A stretch of 64,000 nt of DNA, from the NCBI GenBank assembly GCA_963920765.1, contig OY987249.1:498501-562500 (forward strand), read 5' to 3'. A program made the translations under genes and the position numbers. The number at the start of each line of letters is the position of its first letter. Positions within the stretch are counted from its first letter, which is position 1. This stretch comes from Ulota crispa (lineage: Eukaryota > Streptophyta > Bryopsida > Orthotrichales > Orthotrichaceae). Positions 11,422 to 22,900 of the stretch are shown in pieces. The notes beneath the pieces were generated by a model. It worked only from the letters and a program-made list of their open reading frames with translations. It was not told the origin of the DNA and did not search any database.

Positions 11422-11709
11422 TATATTCATTCAAATGGGAGATTGGGCACCTCTCAAAATAACCATGTTGATCTCGACTTTAATTGGTAATTTTTATTAG
11501 AAGTAAAGTTTTCAAGTGAATTGACATAAAATCTTTGAATTTTAGGTTAATTTTGAAAGGTTTTACATAAAACTTTCTAATTTTAAGTCAGTTTTGAAAG
11601 GTTTTATTGCAATTTAGCTCAACTCGAGCTAAATTGCAATAAAACCTTTTTTCGCATTTCCTTTCAATTACCTCTCAATTCAGTGGAGATCTCCCATTTT
11701 AATGAATAT
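11422..11709. mobile_element. MITE with TIR ATATTCATT...AAATGGGAGAT, right arm only
   Basis: The left end TATATTCATTCAAATGGGAG is mirrored by CTCCCATTTTAATGAATAT at the right end. It interrupts sequence that is continuous in the left arm near 6985. At its middle is a perfect 24-bp-stem hairpin (11597-11620 with 11626-11649). Confidence 0.65.
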
Positions 11710-11756
11710 GGTGTTCAAGGTCTCTGGCAAGCACAACATAAATAAAAACTATTCAT

Positions 11757-12184
11757 ACCAATAGAACCTCCATAATCTAATACCTCTCTAAGCTAATGTT
11801 CCCACTAAGCTAATAACCCCATATTTGTTAATTTGGGAACTATGTTTAAATTTGGGACTTTTACAAGTTTTAGGTGATCACATTAAACCTAGCTCTAGGT
11901 TTAAGCAACATGTTTATGGTACACATGCCCTCACCTAAGAGGAGAAATTTGCAAGGGAAAATATCTTAGTGGCTCAAACTAAATCTGATACCTTTGAATT
12001 TGGTTTAAGGTGACTTTTTGGGTTTAAGGTGAAGTTCAATTTGGGAACCACGTTTTCCCAATTTAACAAATATTATATTAAATGTTAGATGTACGTCCCA
12101 ATAAAACCTGCCCCCTTCCCATCCCCTTTGCACAGCCACTCTAAATAGTCCCAAGCATATCAATTTAGGGAGGTTCTATTGTAC
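11757..12184. mobile_element. Pogo/Emigrant-like MITE with a second MITE nested in it
   Basis: Ends CAATAGAACCTCC and GGAGGTTCTATTG followed by TA resemble plant pogo-type (Emigrant) MITEs, which have TA target duplications. Inside, about 11811-12085 is a copy of the ATATTTGTTAATTTGGGA family also seen at 10385-10597. The nesting order follows from the inner element being complete. Superfamily by end similarity only. Confidence 0.55.
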
Positions 12185-12305
12185 AAATGCTAAACATCTT
12201 TCATTGACAAGCTATTGCAACAAAACTTGAATATAAACTCTAAAACTATTATGATTCCAATTTGCAAAGCTTAAGCACAAGAGAGCCAAGTGCGGAATCT
12301 TCTAC

Positions 12306-13235
12306 TTAACCGCTAAATCCCTGAGTGTGCCCTTGGGAGACAAATGGGATTTTGGGTAGGTGCCTATAGCCTCAATTTTTGTCTTGATTTTTTGAAACTT
12401 TTTTTGAAGATAGGAAAACACATTAGCTTTTGGGGAATATTGTTTTTATTCCAATTGATGCCCAAAAGCAAAAGTTTTGCCTAGATAAGCAAAAATTTAT
12501 GCAAATTGGGTAGCAAAAAAAATTTACAAAAACTTGAATATATATATTTTTTGTTTTTTTCCTCATAGGTTATGGTTTTTTCTACATCTGAAGCTTTGAT
12601 CCATTCCATTTGGACTAGTTATGAGAAAGTCATGGACAATCTTGTTTTTTGGGCAATTCAAGCATCTTTTTGAAAAAATAACTTATAAACTTCATTTTTA
12701 AATGCAAGTTTAACAATTTTTCAAAAAAAATTGTTGGAGAGGGTGAAGTTTGCTTGCTAGGACAATCTCACCATTGGAATTACTGAGTTTCAATTCCATT
12801 GCAAGGTTATTAAAAATTTAAGTTTTTGTTCAATCTCGTACTTTCTTCTACCTAATGTTTATTTAAGAATGAAAGTTAAGTATTTTTTGTTTTGATTTTT
12901 TTCCAAAGATTCTCAACTCAATTTCCCACAATACAAAAATAAACCTCAAAAATCCGGGGAGCAAAAATTTTAAGTTAAAAAAGTTCAAAGTCAAATAGTC
13001 TAGTCATGCAATGAGCAAAAAAGTTTGTTTTTTACATTTTGAATGCATATATCTTGCAATTTGTGCAATCAAAGTTTTGAATTTTTATTTCCACATTTTT
13101 ATACTAGTCTAGTACAAGATCTCTTGGTTAGATATGCAAAAAGACCAATTTTCAAATTTTTTAACTCTTTGCAATAAAAATGGCAATTTTTAGTATCTTT
13201 TGACAAAATAAAGGCCCTAGGGATTTAGGGGTTAA
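12306..13235. mobile_element. TTAA-flanked element, long form, about 920 bp
   Basis: TTAA at 12306-12309 and 13232-13235. Ends are CCGCTAAATCCCTGAG and CTAGGGATTTAGGGG (inverted). It occupies the same site as 6736-6813 in the other arm. The interior is AT-rich and non-coding. It is related in inverse orientation to 13339-14291 (shared TTTTGGGTAGGTGCCTAT) and to fragments near 60880-61260. Confidence 0.7.
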
Positions 13236-13338
13236 AAATCTCTCCTCAATTAGATAGTAAACTCAAAAGTAATAAAATCTATAGTAACGGGAGCATTGCA
13301 GTCTTGTTCTATATATGCGTTGGCACGGGCTATGAAAC

Positions 13339-14291
13339 TTAACCCCTAAAGCCCGAAGGGTGTTGCACAGAAAAATAAGACCAAAGTTGCCATTTTTTGA
13401 TGATTTCCCTAAAAATAAAAATAAAAACTTTTTTTTGAGTTTCAATTGTACAAAAGTGTAATATACTACTAAGGCAATGTGTGAAAAAAAATTCAACCTG
13501 TTTGCCCGCTCTTGTTATAATGTTTGAAGTGAGAAAAACAACTTTTTTTCATTCTTACAAAACAAGGTTAGTAGACTTTGAGCCCTAGTACAGTTTTTTT
13601 TTGCTCTACACACACAAAAAAAAATTGACCATTCACAAGTGTATGATGTTAAGTTCACTCACAAAAAATTCAAAAGCAAATATAGAATCTAGCTTATTCT
13701 AAATCACCTTGCAATGCAAGCAGGTTCAGTGAATTGGCAATACACTAGTCATTTTTTCATGATTTTTTGTGCAATGAGGAAGTCTTTTATTTGAAATCTA
13801 GACAGTACAAAGTTAGAGGCAAACATTTGAAATATGTAAAAAGAGTTTCAAGAACTTTGAATTTATGGATTGCAAGATACAAGGGTCTAAAGTTAGAAGA
13901 AACTACTTTTTCTTGAAACTACCCATATATAGTTAACAAAGTTTGATCTCTTAGAATGTGATTTGCAAGCTTAATATATATATATTTTTTGAAAACTGCA
14001 TACCATATTTTATTAGTTACATACATGCTAGGTTTCAAAAGTTGATGAATGTTTTAGCATAAGATTCTCCAAAGATGCTCAAACTACCCAAGGTGCCCAA
14101 ATTCTTTTGGGAAACATAACTTTATACTCAAGCATCTGATTGGAGTTTTTTCTTTTCCCCACAAAGGTATCCATTGTGTGCACCTTGTCTCAAAATTTTA
14201 AAAAAAAAACATCAGCCAAAAATTGACTTCATAGGAACCTACCCAAACTTTCAGCCAACTATTGAACAAACTTTTGTGGTTTAGGGATTAA
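13339..14291. mobile_element. TTAA-flanked element absent from the other arm, about 945 bp
   Basis: Flanked by TTAA at 13339-13342 and 14288-14291. The left end CCCCTAAAGCCC and right end GGTTTAGGGA are imperfect inverted repeats. The left arm has the empty site: flanks GGCTATGAAA and ATTTCACTAA are joined there through one TTAA (6636-6639, minus-strand reading). No transposase is visible. Confidence 0.78.
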
Positions 14292-14409
14292 GCCAAGTTA
14301 TGAAATTTCACTAAACAATAATAAATTATAAAGCAAATCCTAAACCAAAATGCTCGGAATTAGCTACTGCACATCCTCGACATATTGATGAAGTGAACTT
14401 TGACATACC

Positions 14410-15079
14410 TTAACCCTTGACCCCAAAATGACCTTGAGGATAGAATATGTCCTTGACCAATTTTTGAAATTAAATAAAACCTTATCAAATTACTATTTTT
14501 AGCAATTTATATTTTTTAAATTTTCTTTTTGAAATTTAGTTTTTAGCTTCAACAATCTAATTGTGCAAATGATTGATTATGATTTTTCTATTCAAGATTT
14601 TGTGCATGGGTCTCCATTGCAATCTTGACTTCATGTGGTGTTGAGGGCTCTTGGGAGTTGGGAATGAGCCTCAAATACACTAAATCTTTGAGGTAAAATC
14701 ACAATAGAAATTCATTTAAAAAAATTGTAGATTAGATTTTGAGAAGTCATAAATTGATTTGGGTTATGCATGTTAGGCCCTTTAACCTCATATTTTTTTG
14801 GTGACCATCTTCTTAAACTTGACATGTAAAAAGAAGATTGAAATACTTCCAATCACTTTTACAATTTTAACACCGTCATGATCAAACATTACAATCTTTC
14901 AATCCATAAGAGATACTGTCGTGTTTTCTTTTCTTATGTGATCTCTAACTTGTCTAGTTTGATTTTATACTGTTACAATTCAAAAAGAATTGATACAACT
15001 TATTAAAATGTTAACTTTTTTTTCAAATTAGAGCAAATTCCTAGAAGCTCAAAAAAATCTAGGGTCATTCTGGGGTTAA
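14410..15079. mobile_element. TTAA-flanked element, about 660 bp
   Basis: TTAA at 14410-14413 (or a decayed TTGA at 14417-14420) and at 15076-15079. Ends CCCCAAAATGACCTTGAG and AGGGTCATTCTGGGG are inverted repeats. The interior is homologous to 31529-32179 (inverted) and to 58156-58927 (same orientation). Confidence 0.68.
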
Positions 15080-15837
15080 ACAACAAGGGGGACGGGTTTT
15101 GTCCAATATATTACAAAAAGTACATTGTACAATGGAAAACAAACCTTTTTTCTATTTGATTTTTTCTAGAAGTAATTGTGGAGAAATAATCCATTGTGGA
15201 AGGCAAAGAAATCAACCTCACTAAATGCAATCATGTTTTATAAAAATCCAAATTGTGAGAAGATTCATAAACCTAGTGTTAGGTTCCATGGCCATTAAGT
15301 AATAAATACATGATTTGAAGAATTCACCGTGAGGTGTAGTATGATCAAATTTTGTAAAAGAGATATCTCTACTACTTTTACTAGGTTTTGGCAAAGTAAA
15401 CCTACCATCATGCTCAAAGGTAGAAACTTAATCATATTATAAGAATATCAAATGAAAAATCTAATTTTCATAAAGAGACATCTATTTTACAACAATTGGA
15501 CATAGTCACCCCAACATTGAAATCTCTAAAAAAAGAATTTTGAATCTTTTACGGAAATGCTTATAAGAAGAAAAGTTGCGCATATGGATGTTTCTTACAT
15601 AACCATGCAATCAAATCTCAAAAATTCATCACCAATAAGTTATAATCAATTATCATGTAAAACTTTGAGATTTATAACAAAAATTCATCAAATATGAAGT
15701 TTTGGTTTTTAGGAACTGAAATTTGAGATGCTTGATCAAGATTGCATAAAAAATCAATATTTGTAATGGAATATGATAAAATGTCAATTATGCTCTTTGA
15801 ATGGCATAAAAGAGAAAAACTTAGACTTTTTTCCAAG
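15080..15837. other. AT-rich DNA, nothing recognised
   Basis: No gene or clear repeat structure seen in this part of the right arm; no counterpart was found in the left arm. Confidence 0.35.
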
Positions 15838-17170
15838 TATTGTATTGTATAGTACAGTACCCAAAAGAAAGAGTACATAACTTCCGGTTTTGTGCTTAAA
15901 GGCTTAATTTTGAAATCACATTTAGAGGACATTCCATTTCTATTTTGAAAAAACTTCTTGAACAAAAATAATTGAGAATTTATAAGAGAATTAATTTTCT
16001 TCTTGGCCAAATAGCTTATTGTGCATTTGTAGTGAGCGATTGATCAACAAAGTGGAAAATTGTACATTCTATGGTAATTTTTTCAAATCACAATTACTAC
16101 ATCAGGTACTAAGATCTTGAAATGACTTTCTAAAAGGAAACAACTCAAAACCTACACAAGAATAACTTTTGTTTCAGGCTCAAGAGCTTATCATGCATGT
16201 GTGGTTCACAAATGAAGCCCAAACAAGTGGAGTGAGCAAGAAGTATGAATTGTTTTTTGTGGCCGTGCAACTCTCACTCCTTTGTGAGCTTAGCCAATGA
16301 AGCTAGACCAACTCAATTAGATGCAAGTGAAGGTCAATCACATTTAGCTAAGGAGGCTAGGTCAAAATTTCCACCTACTAGTGGGTAGCAACGCTTTTTT
16401 TGGCCTCCTAGTGCCAAATTTGCTACAATAAGATTCTGTATTAACAAATACGATGTTGTCCCTCCAGAAATGGTCCTCACCACAGAGGCCACGTAGCATC
16501 GCTATAGTTCAAAAAAAAAAGCCCTAGTGGGTAGACAAGATTTTTTTTGGAACATTTGCCTTTGTGCAGTGAGAGTTGCATAGCCACAAAAAAATTTATA
16601 CTTCTTGCTTGGTCCCCTTGTTTGGGCTTCATTTGTGAACCACGCATGCATGATAAGCTCTTGAGCCTAAAACAAAAGTTATGTTATTCTTGTGTAGGTT
16701 TTGAGTTGTTTCCTTTTAAAAAGTCATTTCACAATCTTAACCCTTAAACAACCATAGGGCATAGTATATATGGTGACATATAATTGTCATCTGCTACCAA
16801 TAAGAAATTTTAATTTGGGATCTCAAGTAGCTCACAAGAACTGTAGCTCACAAGAACCGGAGTGATCTATTCTACAACTTCTTTTTTAGTCTCAAACATA
16901 GTAGAGGTGTGGATCCATTTCAAATACAAGCAAATACCCCATATTGTATTGGTAGCAAAGGGCCTATTGGTTGTTTAAAGGTTAATACCTAGTGTAGTAA
17001 TTGTGATTTGAAAAGATTACCATTGAACTTACAATTTTCCACTTTGTTGCTCTCCTATAAATTCTCTGTTTTTTTCAAAATAGCAATGGATCGTCCTCTA
17101 AATTTGATCTCAAAATTAAGCCTTTAGGCATGAAACCGAAAGTTATGTACTCTTTCTTTTGAGTACTGTA
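15838..17170. repeat. Nested inverted repeat, arms 15838-16285 and 16555-17170
   Basis: The arms are inverted and collinear: AGTACAGTAC near 15852 pairs with GAGTACTGTAC near 17161, and ACACAAGAATAAC near 16155 pairs with GTTATTCTTGTGTAG near 16690. They surround a 270-bp centre. The right arm carries an extra TTAA element (16737-16985) missing from the left arm. Probably one old transposon or a local inverted duplication. Confidence 0.78.
16737..16985. mobile_element. TTAA-flanked MITE with an empty site in the opposite arm
   Basis: TTAA at 16737-16740 and 16982-16985. Ends are CCCTTAAACAACCATAGGGC and GGTTGTTTAAAGG (inverted). The paired arm reads GATCTTAGTACCTGATGTAG (minus strand of 16099-16118) where this arm has ATCTTAA, the element, then TTAATACCTAGTGTAG. 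The interior is related to about 37697-37930. Confidence 0.8.
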
Positions 17171-17514
17171 CTTCCTGGCCCATGCACATACGCCGTAGAG
17201 AAGAAGGTGGAGACAAACACCCAGGATACCCTCGCATCAACACAACAATCGCTCTCAACAGTATCCACAACCTCTAACACTGGTTCGGTTTACTGTACAA
17301 ACGTCGATGTGGGGCCAGGTGGAAAAGCTCAAGTTTCATCCCAAATCCAAATAAGGGTAATAGTAATAGTTTGCCCATTATTTTACTTATTCAATTGTGC
17401 CCTCCTCCGGGGTCCGAAACTAAAGCAGGGTCTCAGAATCCAAATACAAAATCAAAATTCCTAAATTCAACCTAGCGAGTGAAAAAACAGTGCTTGTCCC
17501 CCTAGCCCCACATC
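17171..17514. other. Spacer between nested repeat and outer arm
   Basis: Contains a 101-codon open frame without recognisable features. Part of it (17330-17465) resembles repeat sequence at 23220-23370 and the 60-62 kb elements (AATCCAAAT...AAAATCAAAATTC). Confidence 0.4.
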
Positions 17515-17922
17515 GACGGTAAGCTGAGCCTCTGGAGGGAACTGGACAAACTACATTCGCACAAACCAAGGGAGCCAACAGCTGAAACACAGAAACAGTG
17601 CGGACAGTTGACCGAATCGAGACTCACAGCAAAAACGAGACACGTGCAACTGACGCGAGCACATACACGAAAGGTCTAACAGCCCACGGAAGATTACAGG
17701 TAACAACACGCATGCTTCGACGTAAGCGAATCATTCCATTCCAATGCAAATTCCACCACAGCTCGCTACACAACCACAGCGGTCCCACGCCACCCCAGTG
17801 ACCCCACCGATCCAAACCAAGGCCAAATCTGCGGCTGCCACAGCTCCTGCAAAAGTGACGATCCAACTTTCGAGAATAGCCATGTACGCCTCATCCAAGA
17901 ATCTCGAAAACTCCGTAAACAG
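17515..17922 (-). repeat. Outer palindrome arm, right (diverged part)
   Basis: Reverse complement of 2402 to about 2815 with roughly 8% substitutions near the boundary and more further in. Confidence 0.85.
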
Positions 17923-20323
17923 TCGTACTATCTACCGCGGTTCCGAAACAGCACTACCGGTACTCGCATACGCCGCTATCCTCACTCAGGAAGCCACAAA
18001 ATCTCACCCAGTCATGCCTCCTCTTCAGAACTCCAGATATCGTACCCTTGTGCGCTTCAGCACTCCCACCACGTCTGCTTGGCCCCGTGCTCACTCCAAT
18101 CTAGCGAGTGACTCCGGCACATGCCACCTTCGTTTCGTTCCAACTCATTTCTTTCAACTGCTAGATATACAGTCTCATCCAAAGCCCGCTCATCCCTCCA
18201 TACAGATCGCGGCAGTGATCGATACCACGACACGCGACACGCACCACAACACCGACAAACCATCCCACACGCCCAACCCACCCCATGCACGGCCCCATCA
18301 TGCAAAACCACGCCAGCTCCGAAACTATGCAAGCGTCCCAGGACGGCCAGAATCCCAATCCAACTTTCACCAAAAATTAAATACACGCCCATGCAAGAAT
18401 GGGTTGATGGATGGCCACGAAGCCCCGGCATTTCAAGTCCCAGCCTGACCTATCATCACCCCCACCCTGATATATCGCTGCACCCTCGTTCCGCACTTGG
18501 CTCTGGAACTCGGAGCACTATGTCTTTCAAACCATTTCCTACAAACGGGATTGCCACACACCACGTCGCCAGCCTCCCCGAGACTTCCCTCTATGTTCAC
18601 CACGCGGCACCTGCTGCACTGCCGGCCTCTCCGAGTCGGCACAGCGCCCATCGACACTTCCACGGACGTCAACAACCCCCAACCCCGCCCTAAAAAAGAA
18701 AGAAAAAAAGAAGATTACAATCACAGCATCCGGACCCGCGTCGCAACCGCGCCAAAGCTATCCGGCTGCGAGCACGGGACCTCCACCCGCTGCCACCATG
18801 CTCGCCATGTTCTTCTGTACATCCACGTCCCTCTGTTGGCTTCCCTGTACATCCTGCACCACGTTGCGCCCAACACCCCCGTCAGACCACCCCACCCAAA
18901 CCACTCCACCTGCACCTTTCCGATGCTCCAGAATTTCCACTTCACCTCCCTACTCCCACATCCATTGTTCTTGCCAGCAGCACCCGGAGAGAACCCCCAC
19001 ACACCCCGGCAACAGAGAATACGTACCCCCGCTTCATGAGCGTTCTCTACACTATGCTGCAGCCCCGGCAGCTGGAGCTGGAGCTGCGCTGGCGCCGGCG
19101 GCTGTAGCATCTGCACTCTCCCCACAACACCCCACTTTCCCAGTTCAGATACTCCGCCCCAGTCCACAACTCACCAGTACATCTCGCACACCATAGATTC
19201 AAATCAACAAAACACTGAAGCCTCCCTCCACTCACTAGAACCAGCACCCCACACCCAGCACCAACACCACTTCGCGTAAACAAATCTCACTTACTTGCTG
19301 CGGGTGCAGCATCAACTGCTGCTGCCCTCCGCCGGCGACCGGCAGGTTCTTCGACAGGTCCCTCAGTACACCCTGCCACCATCCCACAGAACACCCCCCG
19401 TCAACTCCCTTTCACGGACTCCACCCAGCTTTTCAATACGCCGTGCTTTCCACCCCTGTGCACAGTCCCCGCATCTCCTTCCACCGCCTCAAACCGGCCC
19501 ATCATTCTGCACCTGCTTACCTTGTTCGCCCACATCAGCCCACACGCGTTGCACAGAGTGCGAGGCCCCGCCGGCCCGCGCCGCATCATCGGAGTCGACC
19601 GCTCCCCGATTCCACAGTGCACACACCTGCCCATCGTCACACACCGAGTCAGCCCACACTCCCACACCCCGAACCACCCCGCCCTCCACCAACGATCTGC
19701 GACCCCGACTCCCATGCCGGGCAAGCAAACAACCCATCCATGCACCAGAAACGCAAGCAACGCAACCACTCCGAGGCGCGACGTACATCACTTCCGGTTG
19801 GACTCCTCCCAGTCCCAAAGGCTGCCCAGGGGCTTGACCGCCGTCCCAGTTCACCACGGCTGCGCCCTCCTCCTGATTCGGCCGCGAAGACGCGAACTGC
19901 CCTTTCTTGCGCTGCATCCTGAACGCACGCCCAACTTGCCATCGTCAGAAACCCCATCCCACCCCACGCTATCACTCCCATGGCTAACGCCCGGGACAAA
20001 ACGACAGCAGTCCCGCCGCTCCCTTCTACTGCATTCCACTCCTACGCACCCCGCGAAGAAAAACAATCCCGACCAGCATCGCTCCGTTTCCTCATCCTCG
20101 ATCCCAAAGCAACGACCCATGCCCACGGTGAAAAGCAATCCCCGCAACTAAGCCATCCAAGACGAACTACCTCTGAGCGACCTCCTTGCGAACCGTGTAC
20201 CGGATCCTCTTATCGTAGCACCGCTCCTTGCGCTTCTCCCGAAACCGCGTCAGAGATGCCAGCCTTTGCGGCATGTTCATCCGCGCCGGCAGCTCCGTCA
20301 GTCCCTGCACTCGCCCCACCACG
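17923..20323 (-). repeat. Outer palindrome arm, right (identical part)
   Basis: Reverse complement of 1-2401 without any difference that I found. It contains ZML exons 3-8 of the right gene copy and its 3' flank. Confidence 0.93.
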
Positions 20324-21140
20324 ACATCAGTCCCCGCACTTTTCGGAATGAACGCGGAACTCTCGAACCAGACACGCATCTTCACCAACACCAGAGACCT
20401 GCCTACCACGCGACCTCACGAGTTCACGACGGACCCCTCTCCTGGTGCAGCAGAGGAAGGGTAGCACGCCGCCAAGGCTCTACCTTGTGATGATGATTGC
20501 TGGACACGTTGACACCTGACATGCCCGGAGGTATCTCGCGGCCGCCCAATAGAAGCAGCACAGCCTGCACCTGCCACCACAACGCCACCAGTCCAGCCTC
20601 AGATACTCCCCCAAAAACTGCGCCCACGGAGCATGATAACACACGCTGAACTCGAGCGGTGCACTGTCACCCCGTCCGATATCGCAGCCCGGAAAAAAAC
20701 CCACGACTGCTTACCTTCTCCGGAGGCACGGTGTCGAACACATACACCTCGCCCTGGTACGACAGCGTCAGCTGCGTCGAGCCCTGCGAGCGCGCGGCCA
20801 GCGGAACCGGCTGGTCGCCCGGGTGCCCGCCGCCGTCCGAGTGCATGTCCGCCTCGTCCAGCCCCTCCTCATCGCCCGCGTCGTCGTCGTGCTCCTCCCC
20901 GCCCGTCCCGTTCTCGTCGTTGCTGTGCATCCCGTGCCCGTGGTGCTCGTGGTGCCCGTGGTGCCCGTGCACGTGCTCCCCCTCCAGATGCCCCTGACCC
21001 TGCTGGTCCACCCCCGCCTGCCCATCCGCGTCGCCGTGCCCGTGGACGTGCATCTCGTGCATGGCGTGGCCTAGCCCATGGCTCAAGCTGTGCTGGTGAA
21101 TGCTGTGGTGCAATTGCCCGAGGTGATCTGAGTCCGACAT
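18758..21140 (-). CDS. ZML-type TIFY-CCT-GATA transcription factor, complete copy, 380 aa
   Basis: Eight exons on the minus strand: 21140-20715, 20570-20484, 20304-20171, 19918-19787, 19626-19521, 19372-19295, 19110-19027, 18853-18758. All phases fit and give 380 residues. Order of parts: a His-rich, acidic N-terminus (residues 1-115, for example [13 protein letters not shown]); a TIFY domain split by intron 1 ([13 protein letters not shown], then [16 protein letters not shown], residues about 125-158); a CCT domain (about 185-229); a GATA finger with Cys at 261, 264, 285 and 288; and a Gln-rich tail. ZML proteins are plant nuclear regulators, in angiosperms linked to light and stress responses. 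The start is the first ATG, with an in-frame stop upstream. The gene converges on its twin at 1-1566. The short tail exons are the least certain. Confidence 0.92.
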
Positions 21141-22900
21141 CCCTCCTACATCTACTTCCTCCCAGCGCCTTCAGCGCCTTCCACTTCACACGGCCCCTCC
21201 TCCTCAGCGACCTGCGTCGTGCGCCATGACAAGTCCAACTACCGAAATCCCAACCCCGTCTACCAGAGCCACTTCTCCGCGCATCATCTCGTCATCGACA
21301 CCACCCTAAAACGCATCCTGAGCTGCCGATTAGTCCTCCTTCTGCGCAAGGTATGCAGGCACTCGCCATCAATAAAGGCCATGAAAGAAGTGGAAGAACC
21401 AACAAGTACCCAACCATGTGCCCTAACATCATCGGCAACCTAAGAAAAGAGAAACCACCCAAACCCGGCTTTGACCTTCGAAAAACATCGTTTTATAGAC
21501 CAGTCTTCTAATCTGGCACACGAGCGGAAGTGCAGAAACACACCGAGATACCGCTCCTATATGGAAAGGCGAGCATGATTGACACTGATCTTTAGGGCGG
21601 AATAAGGGAACGAATATTCTTCAGGTAATCCCAGCCCCTGAAGAATTCATTTATGCTGCAGTCTCTACATACAACATACCCTAGGCTGAGAATCGCTCCC
21701 TTAGAGAGTGTTCCTAAAAAGAATTTTGCGCGCCATGATCACGACGACGACCACAACAACCTTAAGCTTTCACGTTCATGAAGGTATACCTGTACTATTC
21801 ATACCGGACCGTATATCCGCTGGATAATGAAAAATAAAAGCGCTCTGCTCGCGGCGAAACCCTAAATTGCAGCTCTGAAACAGCGGTGTTTTCAACGGGA
21901 CATTGAGTCGACCTAACATCAACCTAACGTTCATTCGCCCTGGAGCTTTGCATCAAAACTACGATATGAGGACAATATTTTCGTGCGTCAAAACATTGAT
22001 AAACTCTAGAGCTGACTTTTCATGTGGCCGCAAGGAGCACCCGAATTGCAGTGAAATAACATTTACAACTACCCACCATATTTGGTTTACGGAAAGCGCG
22101 TATAATCGTTCTTCTCCAAAGCTTATAACTTACGACTCTTCTCCACGATGACATAATTAAATTTTACAAACAGCAATTTCTACGACATCCTCCCTAAAAT
22201 TAAAAAAGTAAAAAAAATGCAACACTCTCGATTACAATTCAAATCACTCTGAATCCTCGCTGTTCTGTCCCGATTTTTTTAAAGGGACGCCCAAATCCCC
22301 CAAGAGTCTTTATCGTCTCGGAACGCAAGACGCTACAGAAGTCTCCCGAAAACGAGCCTCGACTCCCGAACAAAACTATTAAGAAAGGGATGAAAAGAAA
22401 AATTACCTCGCGAAACAAAAATCTTGGCACGAGGAAACCCCAAGAGAACTTGAGAAAGCCGTTACGTCAAAGCCATGGCCGGCGCCGGACCCCAGAGAGC
22501 GGCTCGACCCATGTCGAAATCGCCACAATGCGACGGCGGTCCATGAAACGAAGCGGAATCCAAGCAGCGGGTTGACGAGGTAAACGTGGGCAAGGACGCG
22601 TACCGACCAGGAAATGCAGCAGTAATCTGTTGGGCGCGGCAAAGGCGAGAGGAGGCGAGGCAAGGTGAGAGAAGTGAGGGTGTCGCGCGCAGCGGACGAG
22701 AGGTGGTGGAGACGAAGAGCAGAAGTGCGACGGAGACAGGGAAAGGAGAAACGGGGGCGACGAGGAGGACGGGAGAGGAGTAGAGGAGTAGGACCAGGGC
22801 TGCCAGCGTCATCCCCTCCCTTGCAGATGAGTTCCCTGGTCTTCCAGCTTTTTCTGCCCCCTCCCTTCTTACCTCCGGTAAATTTCACTTATCCCGAAGT
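21141..22900. promoter_or_regulatory. GC-rich upstream flank and probable 5' UTR of the ZML gene
   Basis: A GC-rich island extends about 1.7 kb upstream of the start codon and ends sharply near 22900. Several long open frames occur on both strands (for example 22403-22888 minus) but none has recognisable domains. They are most likely by-products of GC richness. A non-coding first exon or an unrecognised upstream gene cannot be excluded. Confidence 0.45.

Larger units (their letters stand above)
10760..14405 (-). repeat. Inner palindrome arm, right, with insertions
   Basis: Inverted counterpart of 6500-7740, about three times longer because of added elements at 11422-11709, 11757-12184, 12306-13235 (long form of a shared element) and 13339-14291. 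The homologous pieces in between keep their order. Confidence 0.82.

Noticed and set aside
20667..21229. Long plus-strand frame opposite ZML exon 1
   Set aside because: Antisense to the His-rich and TIFY exon; its Arg/Pro/Ala-rich composition comes from the opposite strand.
22403..22888. 161-codon minus-strand frame upstream of ZML
   Set aside because: No recognisable domain; overlaps other open frames in a GC-rich stretch, so not called as a gene.
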